The translations under genes and the position numbers were made by a program. Positions 50,739 through 58,194 of a stretch of 64,000 bases of DNA are shown here, piece after piece. This DNA is from Methylotenera sp. (GTDB taxonomy: Bacteria; Pseudomonadota; Gammaproteobacteria; Burkholderiales; Methylophilaceae). A model generated the notes under the pieces. The model was not told where the DNA came from. It searched no databases and saw only the letters and a program-made list of their open reading frames with translations. The first letter of the stretch is position 1; every line of letters starts with the position of its first letter. The DNA lies in the NCBI RefSeq assembly GCF_029945535.1, contig NZ_JAQSCU010000006.1, forward strand, positions 1 to 64,000. Direction: 5' to 3'.

Positions 50739-51473
50739 TTACCAAGGTAAGTTTTCACCTAGGTGTGAAAAGCTACCATTTGCGCCATCACTAGCGAGGG
50801 TCGCTAAAAGCACGCTGGTTTTACCGCCATCGGCTAACTCCATAGGCGCACTGCTGCCGCCAAGTTCAGTTTTTACCCAGCCTGGATGCGCAGAGTTGAC
50901 TTTGATATTGGTATCACGCAGTTCATGCGCTAGATGCACGGTATAGGCGTTTAGTGCGGTTTTTGAGGCGTTGTAAGCAAACGCTTTTGCTGGATCTATT
51001 GGTGAATTTGGCATGCTATGCAAAGTGAGAGATGCCAAGATGCTGGAGAGATTTACAATGCGTCCCGCAGGCGCTTTTTTGATAAGCGGTAACAGTTTTT
51101 GCGTAAGTTCAATGACAGCAAATAGATTGGTTTGAAAGGTTTCTTGTAATACCTGAAGGCTAACTGAGCTGCTGTTGCTGCCCATCAATGGTTCTTGCAG
51201 TATGCCTGCATTATTCACCAAAATGTCCAGTTTTCCATAGCGTTTATTCAAATGCTCAAAAGCTTCGTCTGCTGATTTAGCTTGGCTTGCATCGTAGTGA
51301 ATCGCTTCAGCTTGGTAGCCAAGCGCTTGTAGTTCTTTGGCGGCTATTGCGCCTTTTGCCAAGTCACGTACGCCAAGTACTAGTTTAATACCGAGTTCGC
51401 CTAAACCTTTGGCAGTTTCAAAACCTATGCCGCGATTAGCGCCAGTGATAAATGCTACTTTGGTTGTTTCCAT
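50739..51473 (-). CDS. Short-chain dehydrogenase/reductase
   Basis: A 244-residue classical SDR. It has the NAD(P) motif TGANRGIG (about 11-18), NNAG (about 88-91), the catalytic Ser in NLSSILA and the YNASK pair (about 168-172). The Asn-Arg in the glycine motif and the sequence AHPGWVKTELGG resemble carbonyl-reductase-type SDRs that use NADPH on quinones and aldehydes. AAAAGGATT precedes the ATG. The gene is divergent from a TetR regulator with two operator-like palindromes between them, which predicts repression by it. Confidence 0.9.
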   Translation of the reverse strand: METTKVAFITGANRGIGFETAKGLGELGIKLVLGVRDLAKGAIAAKELQALGYQAEAIHYDASQAKSADEAFEHLNKRYGKLDILVNNAGILQEPLMGSNSSSVSLQVLQETFQTNLFAVIELTQKLLPLIKKAPAGRIVNLSSILASLTLHSMPNSPIDPAKAFAYNASKTALNAYTVHLAHELRDTNIKVNSAHPGWVKTELGGSSAPMELADGGKTSVLLATLASDGANGSFSHLGENLPW

Positions 51474-51517
51474 TTTTTAATCCTTTTAGTTGACATGATT
51501 TAATTGCTGAAATATAT

Positions 51518-51536
51518 TTTGTACCGTTTGGTAAAT
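51518..51536. promoter_or_regulatory. TetR operator, copy 1
   Basis: TTTGTACCGTTTGGTAAAT has arms TACC and GGTA around GTTT and matches copy 2 in core and spacing. It lies 45 bp before the SDR start and should regulate that gene. Confidence 0.65.
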
Positions 51537-51573
51537 AAATAATAGATCAGTAAAAATTATTTGTCAAATATAT

Positions 51574-51591
51574 TTGTACCTGATGGTACAA
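51574..51591. promoter_or_regulatory. TetR operator, copy 2
   Basis: TTGTACCTGATGGTACAA is a perfect inverted repeat of 7-bp arms around TGAT. It ends 20 bp before the tetR start and probably gives autorepression. Centre-to-centre distance to copy 1 is about 56 bp. Confidence 0.75.
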
Positions 51592-51610
51592 TATTATTTT
51601 TCATGACCGT

Positions 51611-52270
51611 ATGAGTGATGTGATGAATACAGAAGTCCCAACAAAAAACCAAACAAAAGAGGTCAAGCAAACGACTAAACAACGTGGTCGCCCGCCCTCA
51701 TTTAATCAAGATGAAGCGCTAGAGAAGGCGCTTCATGTATTTTGGTTGCATGGGTATGAAGGTACATCGATGGCTGAGCTGACAGAAGCACTTGGTATGA
51801 ATAAACCTAGTATTTATGCAGCATTTGGCAACAAAGAGGAGCTATTTAGAAAGGCGCTTGCTAAGTATCTAGAAGGCCCTGCGGCCTTTGTCGCAGAGGC
51901 ATTAAATCAGCCAACCGCTCACAGGGTCGTAGAAAATTTTTTGTTCGGAGCTGTTGAGTTTTTAACTAATGCCAATACTCCGCGAGGTTGCATGGTGGTG
52001 CAAGGCGCGCTGACTTGCGGAGAAGCTTCGGCACAGATACAAAAGGAACTGATGAACCATAGGCAAAGTTATGAGAATGCTTTAAAACAGCGCTTTGACT
52101 TAGCCGTCACTCAAGGCGATTTGCCACCACACACCAATAGCGCTGCATTAGCCAAATACTTAGCGACCATGCATCAAGGCTTATCCGTTCAAGCGACAAG
52201 TGGCGCTACTCAGGCAGAATTGACCGAGGTGGTGAATTTAGCCATACAAAACTGGTCTGCAAAAAACTAA
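51611..52270 (+). CDS. TetR/AcrR-family regulator
   Basis: A 219-residue repressor. A 22-residue polar N-terminal tail leads to the AT-hook-like RGRPPSFNQDEALEKAL, then the TetR helix-turn-helix HGYEGTSMAELTEALGMNKPSIYAAFG and the ligand-binding helices (about 80-219), with GCMVVQGALTCG typical of the YcdC/AcrR-like group. Two Cys near the ligand pocket could sense electrophiles. Two palindromes upstream flank the promoters of this gene and the divergent SDR gene. The start codon is uncertain because no strong ribosome binding site precedes 51611; a second ATG lies at 51623. Confidence 0.9.
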   Translation: MSDVMNTEVPTKNQTKEVKQTTKQRGRPPSFNQDEALEKALHVFWLHGYEGTSMAELTEALGMNKPSIYAAFGNKEELFRKALAKYLEGPAAFVAEALNQPTAHRVVENFLFGAVEFLTNANTPRGCMVVQGALTCGEASAQIQKELMNHRQSYENALKQRFDLAVTQGDLPPHTNSAALAKYLATMHQGLSVQATSGATQAELTEVVNLAIQNWSAKN

Positions 52271-52284
52271 TTTGCTAAAGCTGG

Positions 52285-53514
52285 CTAATGCAATTGATGC
52301 AGTTCTAACTTTCTAAGTTGTGGTGCAGCTTTAGCGGTGACTGCAACGATGCTCAAAGTCATCATGCCGCCAAATATTACGGATGGCACTAAGCCCAATA
52401 AGCGCGCTGCTAGGCCAGACTCAAAAGCGCCTAACTCGTTAGATGAGCCAATAAAAATCCCGTTGATGGCCGACACTCGACCACGCATGGCATCTGGTGT
52501 AGCCAACTGCAAAATCGTGGTACGCATCACCACTGAAACGCCATCAAAAATACCAGAAAGCACCAGCATTGCGCCCGCCATCCAGATGTAGGTGCTTAAG
52601 CCAAAACCAATGATACATAAGCCAAACCCTGCTACCGAAGCCAATAACCAACGACCTGCGTGAAGATTGATGGGGTTACGCGATAACCAGATGCCCGTCA
52701 TGATAGAGCCGATGGCAGGTGCGGCGCGCAATATGCCCAGCCCTTCAGGCCCGTAGTGATAAATGTCGTGAATGAAGGCAGGCAACATGGCCACTGCGCC
52801 ACCAAAAAGCACGGCGAACATGTCTAGTGAAAGCGCCCCCCAGACAATTTGATTATTAAATACAAAGCGCAAACCTTCGCCGATGCTGGTGAATACAGAC
52901 GGACTGTCTGTTGGCGCAGCTGGCTCATCAATTTTAATTGACCACATCGCAATCGCAGCCGCTACACATAAAGCAGTCGCCATTGAGTAAGCAAACGTTT
53001 TGCTAGCAAAGCCGACCAGCAAGCCACCTATTGCAGGGCCAGCTATCAAGCCTGCTTGAAAGACTGAGCTGCCAATGGCGGAGGCTCTAGCATATTCTTC
53101 ACGCGGCAAAATGATGGCAAACAAAGTGCTGTAGCTAGGTGCAATAAATGCACGCTCTATACCAGTCAGCATGATAGAACCATAAATCCAGTAACTGGCT
53201 GATGCACTATCACCGATTAATCCCATGGTCAGCATGGTGAGTGTGAGTGCGTTAACACCTAAAGCAACGGCCGCTAAAGTACCAAAAAATCGACGTGAGC
53301 AATAGTGATCAACCGCATGCCCTGCAAACAAGGCGCAAGTAAAGTACGGAACTACTTCAGCTAAACCAATCAATCCAAGTGCTAGTGTGTCGTGTGTAAT
53401 TTCATAAATATGCCAGCCAACCGCCACCGCCATGATTTGGTAAGCCAAAACCATGAGGATGCGGAAAGAGAGTAATTTAAGAAAAGCGTGATGGTGACGA
53501 GTGAAAATATGCAT
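52285..53514 (-). CDS. MFS transporter, EntS-like
   Basis: A 409-residue inner-membrane protein with 12 helices of the major facilitator superfamily, closest in pattern to the enterobactin exporter EntS/MFS_3 group (LSFRILMVLAYQIMAVAVGWHIYEIT, then DAMRGRVSAINGIFIGSSNELGAFESG). Export of a small molecule is likely, but no siderophore genes are nearby. I prefer the ATG at 53514; a GTG at 53559 would add 15 residues encoded by AT-rich tandem-repeat DNA. It converges on tetR with a 14-bp gap. Confidence 0.85.
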   Translation of the reverse strand: MHIFTRHHHAFLKLLSFRILMVLAYQIMAVAVGWHIYEITHDTLALGLIGLAEVVPYFTCALFAGHAVDHYCSRRFFGTLAAVALGVNALTLTMLTMGLIGDSASASYWIYGSIMLTGIERAFIAPSYSTLFAIILPREEYARASAIGSSVFQAGLIAGPAIGGLLVGFASKTFAYSMATALCVAAAIAMWSIKIDEPAAPTDSPSVFTSIGEGLRFVFNNQIVWGALSLDMFAVLFGGAVAMLPAFIHDIYHYGPEGLGILRAAPAIGSIMTGIWLSRNPINLHAGRWLLASVAGFGLCIIGFGLSTYIWMAGAMLVLSGIFDGVSVVMRTTILQLATPDAMRGRVSAINGIFIGSSNELGAFESGLAARLLGLVPSVIFGGMMTLSIVAVTAKAAPQLRKLELHQLH

Positions 53515-53733
53515 GAATAAACTTATAACATTAAAACAACTAAGATTAAAACAACTCACATTAAAACCAAAGTGAGATTAAAAAATGTGCAAAATAACTC
53601 TAAATGCTAAAATAGCCAGCAGTGCTGTGAATAAGGCAGTAAGGCTATGCAAATAGTCCGATGAGTCGTCATTGACCTAGTGTGACTCTGCCGATATAGA
53701 TTAGGCGCACTATTTTAGCGAATGTAAAAAATG

Positions 53734-54354
53734 CTATTTTGGCACACGCCACAAATACCAGCTAGCAATCGTGCGATATGGGCTCCACGCTTTACCGATT
53801 TCTGTGATTTCTTTGCGTGTAGGTGCAGCATCTAGCTTCTTCAGTCGTTTATAACCTTGTACGATGCCAAAGTCATCGGCAGGCAGTACGTCCATACGCA
53901 CCATAGTGAACATCAGTAGCATTTCAACCGTCCAGCGACCTATGCCTTTAAGTGTCACTAGGCGCTGAATCAAATCTTCATCAGCCATAGCATCAGCGAC
54001 AGTTCGAGTTGGCACAAGCCCAGAAATGGCGCCTTCTGCAATGCCTAGTATCGTTTCAATTTTACGTGCAGAAAACCCGCAAGCCCTTAAACTATCAAAT
54101 TCTGTCGCTAGTAATTGTGATGGTGCGGGGAAAGCGTCATCATAAATACTCAATAATCTTTTGATAATGGCATCGCCAGCTTTGGCATGCAATTGCTGAT
54201 AGGCTACTGCGCGGATTAATGCCTCGTAGGGCTCACGCGTTGGTTTAGGTTCAAATTGACATTCGCCAACAGTTTGAATTAGCTGTGCCCAGTCAGCATC
54301 TAAACTCGCTAGAAAGTCGGTGGCTTGCCGAAAGTGGAGAGTATTTGTCAGCAT
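53734..54354 (-). CDS. DNA-3-methyladenine glycosylase II family (AlkA-like)
   Basis: A 206-residue HhH-GPD glycosylase of the AlkA/Mag type, which removes a range of alkylated purines. The helix-hairpin-helix is LVTLKGIGRWTVEMLLMF (about 130-147), and the catalytic Asp lies in LPADDFGIVQGY (about 157). It lacks the N-terminal AlkA_N domain, as in yeast Mag and many bacterial enzymes, which explains the short length. It is transcribed alone. Confidence 0.9.
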   Translation of the reverse strand: MLTNTLHFRQATDFLASLDADWAQLIQTVGECQFEPKPTREPYEALIRAVAYQQLHAKAGDAIIKRLLSIYDDAFPAPSQLLATEFDSLRACGFSARKIETILGIAEGAISGLVPTRTVADAMADEDLIQRLVTLKGIGRWTVEMLLMFTMVRMDVLPADDFGIVQGYKRLKKLDAAPTRKEITEIGKAWSPYRTIASWYLWRVPK

Positions 54355-54474
54355 TTATTTATTCTTGCTTTGGGTCAAGAGTATAGATGAGTAATCAAGT
54401 TAATATTACCTATGTGATAGTAATTTGATTAAGTGAATCACACAAAACTTTAGGTCGGAGTGACATAAAACATC

Positions 54475-55677
54475 ATGATAATTCAAATAAATAAACCCAA
54501 TTCAGAGAATGCAAAGAAACTCGCACTATTTAACCTTGGCTTTCGTCCATTCTTTTTAGGGGCGAGCGTTTTTGCCGTTATTTCAATGGCTGCTTGGATG
54601 CTTGTTTATTTCTCTTATGTATCCGTGAATGTTGAGAATATCTCTATCAGTCAATGGCATGCGCATGAAATGCTGTATGGCTATGGTATGGCTGTAGTTG
54701 CAGGTTTTTTACTCACCGCAGTTAAAAATTGGACAGGGTTACCAACCGTGTTTGGTAAGCCGTTAATGGCATTATTTGCGCTTTGGTGCGCGGCTAGGTT
54801 GTTATTTCTGTTTGGTGCTGCACTGTTGCCTTGGGCTGCAAGTGCAGACTTATTGTTTGGCTTGATGTTAATCGTTGCGATTGCAATGCCTATTGTTAAA
54901 GCCAAACAATGGAAGCAACTCGCAGTTGTCAGCAAGGTGATTTTATTGTGGGTTGGCAATATCATTTTTTATCTTGGCTGCTTTGGTATGCTCACAAGCG
55001 GCATGCAATATGCAATTAATGGTGCAGTATTATTGTTTATCAGCCTGATTCTAATGATAGGTCGACGCGTGATTCCGTTCTTTATAGAACGCGGCACTAA
55101 AAGCAGAGTCCAGCTAAAGCAATATAAGTGGTTAGACATCAGCATATTGGTATTTTTTGTCGCTTTATTTATTAACGCGATTTTTATACAAACACCTTAT
55201 TTAACCGCCCTGTTTGCTTGGGTTTTGTTTGCATTAAACGGTTACCGTTTATTCAATTGGCATGCAGCAGGAATATGGCGCGTGCCTTTGTTATGGAGCT
55301 TGTACTTGTCAGCTTGGTTTATTAACGTAGGCTTTTTCTTTTACGGATTACAAGCGCTATACAGTAGCTTATCTATTCTGACTTTACATATTTTCACTAT
55401 CGGCGGCATAGGTTTAATGGCGCTAAGTATGATGTCGCGTGTGGCTTTAGGCCATACAGGGCGAGATGTTAGAAAGCCTTCTCGTTGGATAGGAGTAGCT
55501 TTTGCTGGCTTGGTTGTCAGCGTGCTATTTCGTGCCTTTGTACCGATGCTCGCACCACAGTTTTATATGAGCTGGATGCTAGTGGCAGCAATGTTATGGA
55601 TATTGAGTTTTACCATTTTTGTGGTGATTTATACGCCAATCTTGCTCAAGCCAAGAACGGATGGCGCATTCGGTTAA
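54475..55677 (+). CDS. nnrS: NnrS family membrane protein
   Basis: A 400-residue protein with 12 hydrophobic helices matching NnrS. Conserved features are LGFRPFFLGASVFAV, QWHAHEMLYGYGMAVVAGFLLTA, GRRVIPFFIERGTK and HIFTIGGIGLMALSMMSRVALGHTGR. The His residues in WHAHEM and LHIFTIG are probable haem/copper ligands. NnrS proteins relieve nitrosative stress by limiting NO-derived iron-nitrosyl complexes. Its presence fits nitrate/nitrite use, as encoded downstream. hflX follows in the same direction after 75 bp. Confidence 0.92.
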   Translation: MIIQINKPNSENAKKLALFNLGFRPFFLGASVFAVISMAAWMLVYFSYVSVNVENISISQWHAHEMLYGYGMAVVAGFLLTAVKNWTGLPTVFGKPLMALFALWCAARLLFLFGAALLPWAASADLLFGLMLIVAIAMPIVKAKQWKQLAVVSKVILLWVGNIIFYLGCFGMLTSGMQYAINGAVLLFISLILMIGRRVIPFFIERGTKSRVQLKQYKWLDISILVFFVALFINAIFIQTPYLTALFAWVLFALNGYRLFNWHAAGIWRVPLLWSLYLSAWFINVGFFFYGLQALYSSLSILTLHIFTIGGIGLMALSMMSRVALGHTGRDVRKPSRWIGVAFAGLVVSVLFRAFVPMLAPQFYMSWMLVAAMLWILSFTIFVVIYTPILLKPRTDGAFG

Positions 55678-55752
55678 GCATTGATAATGCAGGTAATTTA
55701 GTGCTTTTAAGGTACTATCTGCCTTCGCTTAATCAATCAACATTATTTACTC

Positions 55753-57105
55753 ATGCAAAAAGAAGTTAAAGAGAAACCTAATTACGCTATTGTGGCTGCA
55801 GTTCAAATCCCAAGTGTGACAGATATTGAGTTTGAAGCCTCGTTAAACGAGTTGCGCGAACTCGCAAAAACATTGGGCTTTACTGTAGTTAAAACCTTTG
55901 TGCAAAAACGCGCAGGCTTTGATGTGACGGCTTACTTAGGTGCGGGAAAACGTCAGGAAATACGTGATTATGTGAATAATGAATACGAAATAACCGAGGT
56001 TGATGAGGTTGTTGCGAACTTAGGTGACGTTGAAATCAACACGCTGTTGGTTGATCACGAAATATCACCGTCACAGGCACGTAATCTTGAGCTGGAAGTG
56101 GGTTGCGTGGTGATGGATCGCACCATGGTGATTTTGGAGATTTTTCATCGTAATGCGCGTTCTCGTGCGGCGCGTGCGCAAGTTGAAATTGCTCGCCTTG
56201 GCTACATGGCACCACGCATGCGTGAAGCGGCGAAGTTAGCTGGCTCACAAGGTCGACAACGTAGCGGTGAAGGTGGTCGTGGCGCGGGTGAATCGCAAAC
56301 CGAATTAGATAGACGTAAAATCCGTGACCGCATCGCCGAACTACAACTTGAAATTGTCGCGATGGATGCTGAACGCAAAACGCAACGTGCACGACGTCAA
56401 GAACGCCAAGGTATTGCAGGCATTGCTTTAGTCGGCTATACCAATGCCGGCAAATCTACCCTGATGCGCGCGCTAACAGGTAGCGAAGTCTTGGTCGCCA
56501 ATAAACTGTTTGCAACTTTGGATACCACAGTTCGTTCTCTTTACCCAGACAGCGTGCCGCGCATTCTTGTCAGTGATACCGTGGGTTTTATTAAAAACCT
56601 GCCGCATGGTCTAGTTGCTTCGTTTAAATCAACGCTTGATGAAGCCTTAGATGCCTCATTGCTGCTGCACGTAATTGATGCAAGCGACCCTGGTTTTGTG
56701 CGCCAGCTTGAAGTGACTAACGAAGTGCTGGAAGAAATTGGTGCCGATGTTGTGCCGCGACTGCGTATTTTCAACAAAATTGACTACGTTGGTGATGCGG
56801 CAGCGCAAGCTGAATGTGAAGCTGCACTGCGTGCAAAGTACCCAGATTGCATCGTGATGAGCGCCAAGCGCCCTGATGATGTTGCTAAGTTGCATCAGAC
56901 TATCGTTGCATTTTTTCAGCAGGATTTGGTTGAGGCCGAACTTTTTCTACCTTGGTCAGCGCAGCAGTGGCGTGGAAAAATCTACGCAAGCTGCCAAGTG
57001 CTGGAAGAGCGATCAGATAACGACGGCGCATTTTTAATGGTTCGCGGAGAAGCAGAAGCTATCAATAGGCTGCGCGAGCAAGTTCAAGGTAGCAGCTTAG
57101 ATTAA
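55753..57105 (+). CDS. hflX: Ribosome-associated GTPase HflX
   Basis: A 450-residue HflX GTPase, which binds the large ribosomal subunit and splits stalled ribosomes under stress. The N-terminal domain (about 1-195) has VDHEISPSQARNLE and the Gly-rich linker GSQGRQRSGEGGRGAGESQTELD. The G domain shows G1 GYTNAGKST, G3 DTVGF and G4 NKID. It is longer than the E. coli protein only by a few residues. In many proteobacteria hflX is beside hfq, but not here. A hairpin follows the stop codon. Confidence 0.95.
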   Translation: MQKEVKEKPNYAIVAAVQIPSVTDIEFEASLNELRELAKTLGFTVVKTFVQKRAGFDVTAYLGAGKRQEIRDYVNNEYEITEVDEVVANLGDVEINTLLVDHEISPSQARNLELEVGCVVMDRTMVILEIFHRNARSRAARAQVEIARLGYMAPRMREAAKLAGSQGRQRSGEGGRGAGESQTELDRRKIRDRIAELQLEIVAMDAERKTQRARRQERQGIAGIALVGYTNAGKSTLMRALTGSEVLVANKLFATLDTTVRSLYPDSVPRILVSDTVGFIKNLPHGLVASFKSTLDEALDASLLLHVIDASDPGFVRQLEVTNEVLEEIGADVVPRLRIFNKIDYVGDAAAQAECEAALRAKYPDCIVMSAKRPDDVAKLHQTIVAFFQQDLVEAELFLPWSAQQWRGKIYASCQVLEERSDNDGAFLMVRGEAEAINRLREQVQGSSLD

Positions 57106-57106
57106 C

Positions 57107-57148
57107 TTTTTAGATGGTTAGTTATTTAAATGATTGGCCATCTAAAAA
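57107..57148. terminator. Candidate terminator after hflX
   Basis: TTTTTAGATGG (57107-57117) and CCATCTAAAAA (57138-57148) are perfect 11-bp arms around a 20-nt loop, directly after the hflX stop. The T-run is on the left arm rather than after the stem, so strength is uncertain. Confidence 0.4.
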
Positions 57149-57165
57149 TCAATAAAACTGCACTA

Positions 57166-57206
57166 CGCACCAAAATGGTGTCGCTAAACCGCACCGTCTG
57201 CGTGCG
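57166..57206 (+). promoter_or_regulatory. Two NtrC-type enhancer sites upstream of nasT
   Basis: CGCACC-AAAAT-GGTGTC (57166-57182) and CGCACC-GTCTG-CGTGCG (57190-57206) both follow the NtrC pattern TGCACC-N5-GGTGCA with one or two mismatches per site. They lie 24 bp apart, about 120-145 bp before the predicted sigma-54 start site, a normal enhancer position. Confidence 0.7.
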
Positions 57207-57291
57207 TAAGCGGATAACTTTTCAGTTTAAAAACTTCAACTTTAGTTAAATAGCATAATTAAATCAGCTAGATAGGCGTTATTAATTACAT

Positions 57292-57307
57292 TGGCACGCT
57301 AATTGCT
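57292..57307 (+). promoter_or_regulatory. Sigma-54 (RpoN) promoter of nasT
   Basis: TGGCACGCTAATTGCT matches the -24/-12 consensus TGGCACG-N4-TTGCW at every fixed position. The start site should be near 57319, about 20 nt before the nasT ATG. With the NtrC-type sites upstream, transcription should rise when nitrogen is limiting. Confidence 0.9.
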
Positions 57308-57339
57308 TTTATGTAATCAAGCATTAAAGGTAAGTTGCC

Positions 57340-57915
57340 ATGTTAAAAGTAATGATTGTTGATAACGATTTGGAGCGTACCAAACCACTCAAGCAATCAT
57401 TGCTAGATACGGGGTACGACGTAATCGCACATCTTAAAGATACGGTTAACCTAGATGATGCCTGTTGCGAGTTGCAGCCAGATATTGTGATTATAGATAC
57501 TGACTCACCAAGCCGCGATACGTTAGAGAACATTTGCGTGATGACCATGAACGACCCGCGGCCGATTATGATGTTTACGCATGATGGTGATAAAGAACAA
57601 ATTAAGTTGGCAACGCAAGCGGGTGTGTGTGCTTATGTAGTGGGTAGCATACCAAATGAACGCTTGCAGCCAGTGATAGACGCAGCAATTGCGCGTTTTG
57701 AAGAATTTAAGAATTTACGTGTGGCTTTAAATGAAGCGAACACCAAGTTAAGTGAAAGAAAATTAGTCGAACGTGCAAAAGGCTTGATTATGAAGCAGCG
57801 TAAGATTGATGAAGATGAGGCGTACAACTTACTGCGCTCCATGGCGATGCAAAAACATATGCGCATCGGTGCATTATCAAAGCAAATTATAGAGGCAGCA
57901 GAGTTGCTGCTTTAG
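57340..57915 (+). CDS. nasT: NasT-type ANTAR-domain antitermination regulator
   Basis: A 191-residue regulator: a receiver-like domain (about 1-120; LKVMIVDNDLER, IVIIDTDSPSRD, with Asp in the usual phosphorylation position) and an ANTAR RNA-binding domain (about 128-188; KLVERAKGLIMKQRKIDEDE, then AYNLLRSMAMQKHMRIGAL). ANTAR proteins bind tandem hexaloop RNAs and prevent termination. In the nitrate system NasT is normally held by NasS until nitrate is present. AAAGGTAAG lies before the ATG. A matching RNA element begins 20 nt after its stop codon, ahead of nrtA. No nasS is visible beside it. Confidence 0.93.
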   Translation: MLKVMIVDNDLERTKPLKQSLLDTGYDVIAHLKDTVNLDDACCELQPDIVIIDTDSPSRDTLENICVMTMNDPRPIMMFTHDGDKEQIKLATQAGVCAYVVGSIPNERLQPVIDAAIARFEEFKNLRVALNEANTKLSERKLVERAKGLIMKQRKIDEDEAYNLLRSMAMQKHMRIGALSKQIIEAAELLL

Positions 57916-57934
57916 TTGGACGGTAATGAAGTAG

Positions 57935-58008
57935 GTTAACAGCGATATTCAATGGCGAATATGATTGTTAACAAAAGTAACAAATTTAGAGCCAAAGCTG
58001 GCTCAAAT
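57935..58008 (+). promoter_or_regulatory. Tandem hexaloop ANTAR-binding RNA element
   Basis: Two stem-loops each carry a six-base loop with A at position 1 and G at position 4, the known ANTAR recognition features. The first is ATATTC-AATGGC-GAATAT (57945-57962), extended by an outer stem GTTAACA/TGTTAAC (57935-57941, 57966-57972). The second is GAGCC-AAAGCT-GGCTC (57989-58004), extended by ATTT/AAAT. It lies between the nasT stop and an intrinsic terminator, before nrtA. NasT should bind here and let transcription continue. Confidence 0.88.
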
Positions 58009-58025
58009 TAAATGTAATTCAAGGC

Positions 58026-58090
58026 AAAGGCGTCTTGGTAAGCAATTGATTCTCTGTAGGAGAGTTGATTGCTTACCAGACGCCTTTTTT
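58026..58090 (+). terminator. Leader attenuator before nrtA
   Basis: AAGGCGTCTTGGTAAGCAAT and ATTGCTTACCAGACGCCTT form a stem of about 19 bp with one bulge, capped by a small inner hairpin (CTCT/AGAG), followed by TTTTTT. It is a strong intrinsic terminator between the ANTAR element and nrtA, so it is the probable point of NasT control. Confidence 0.93.
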
Positions 58091-58194
58091 GGTGGGCAGA
58101 AATAGCGCTACAAGTTTTAAGTAACGATTTTTTAAAATGCAGATTTAGATAGTTTTAAGTTTAGATGGTTTGATTAATTCAGGAGATTAAAAAG

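Noticed and set aside
53515-53575. Near-tandem ATTAAAACAACT-type repeats before the MFS gene as operator sites
   Set aside because: They are AT-rich, irregular and partly inside the alternative GTG-start extension; simple slippage is more likely.
55485-55769. Alternative frame spanning the nnrS-hflX junction
   Set aside because: It overlaps most of the conserved 3' end of nnrS in another frame and has no start signal.
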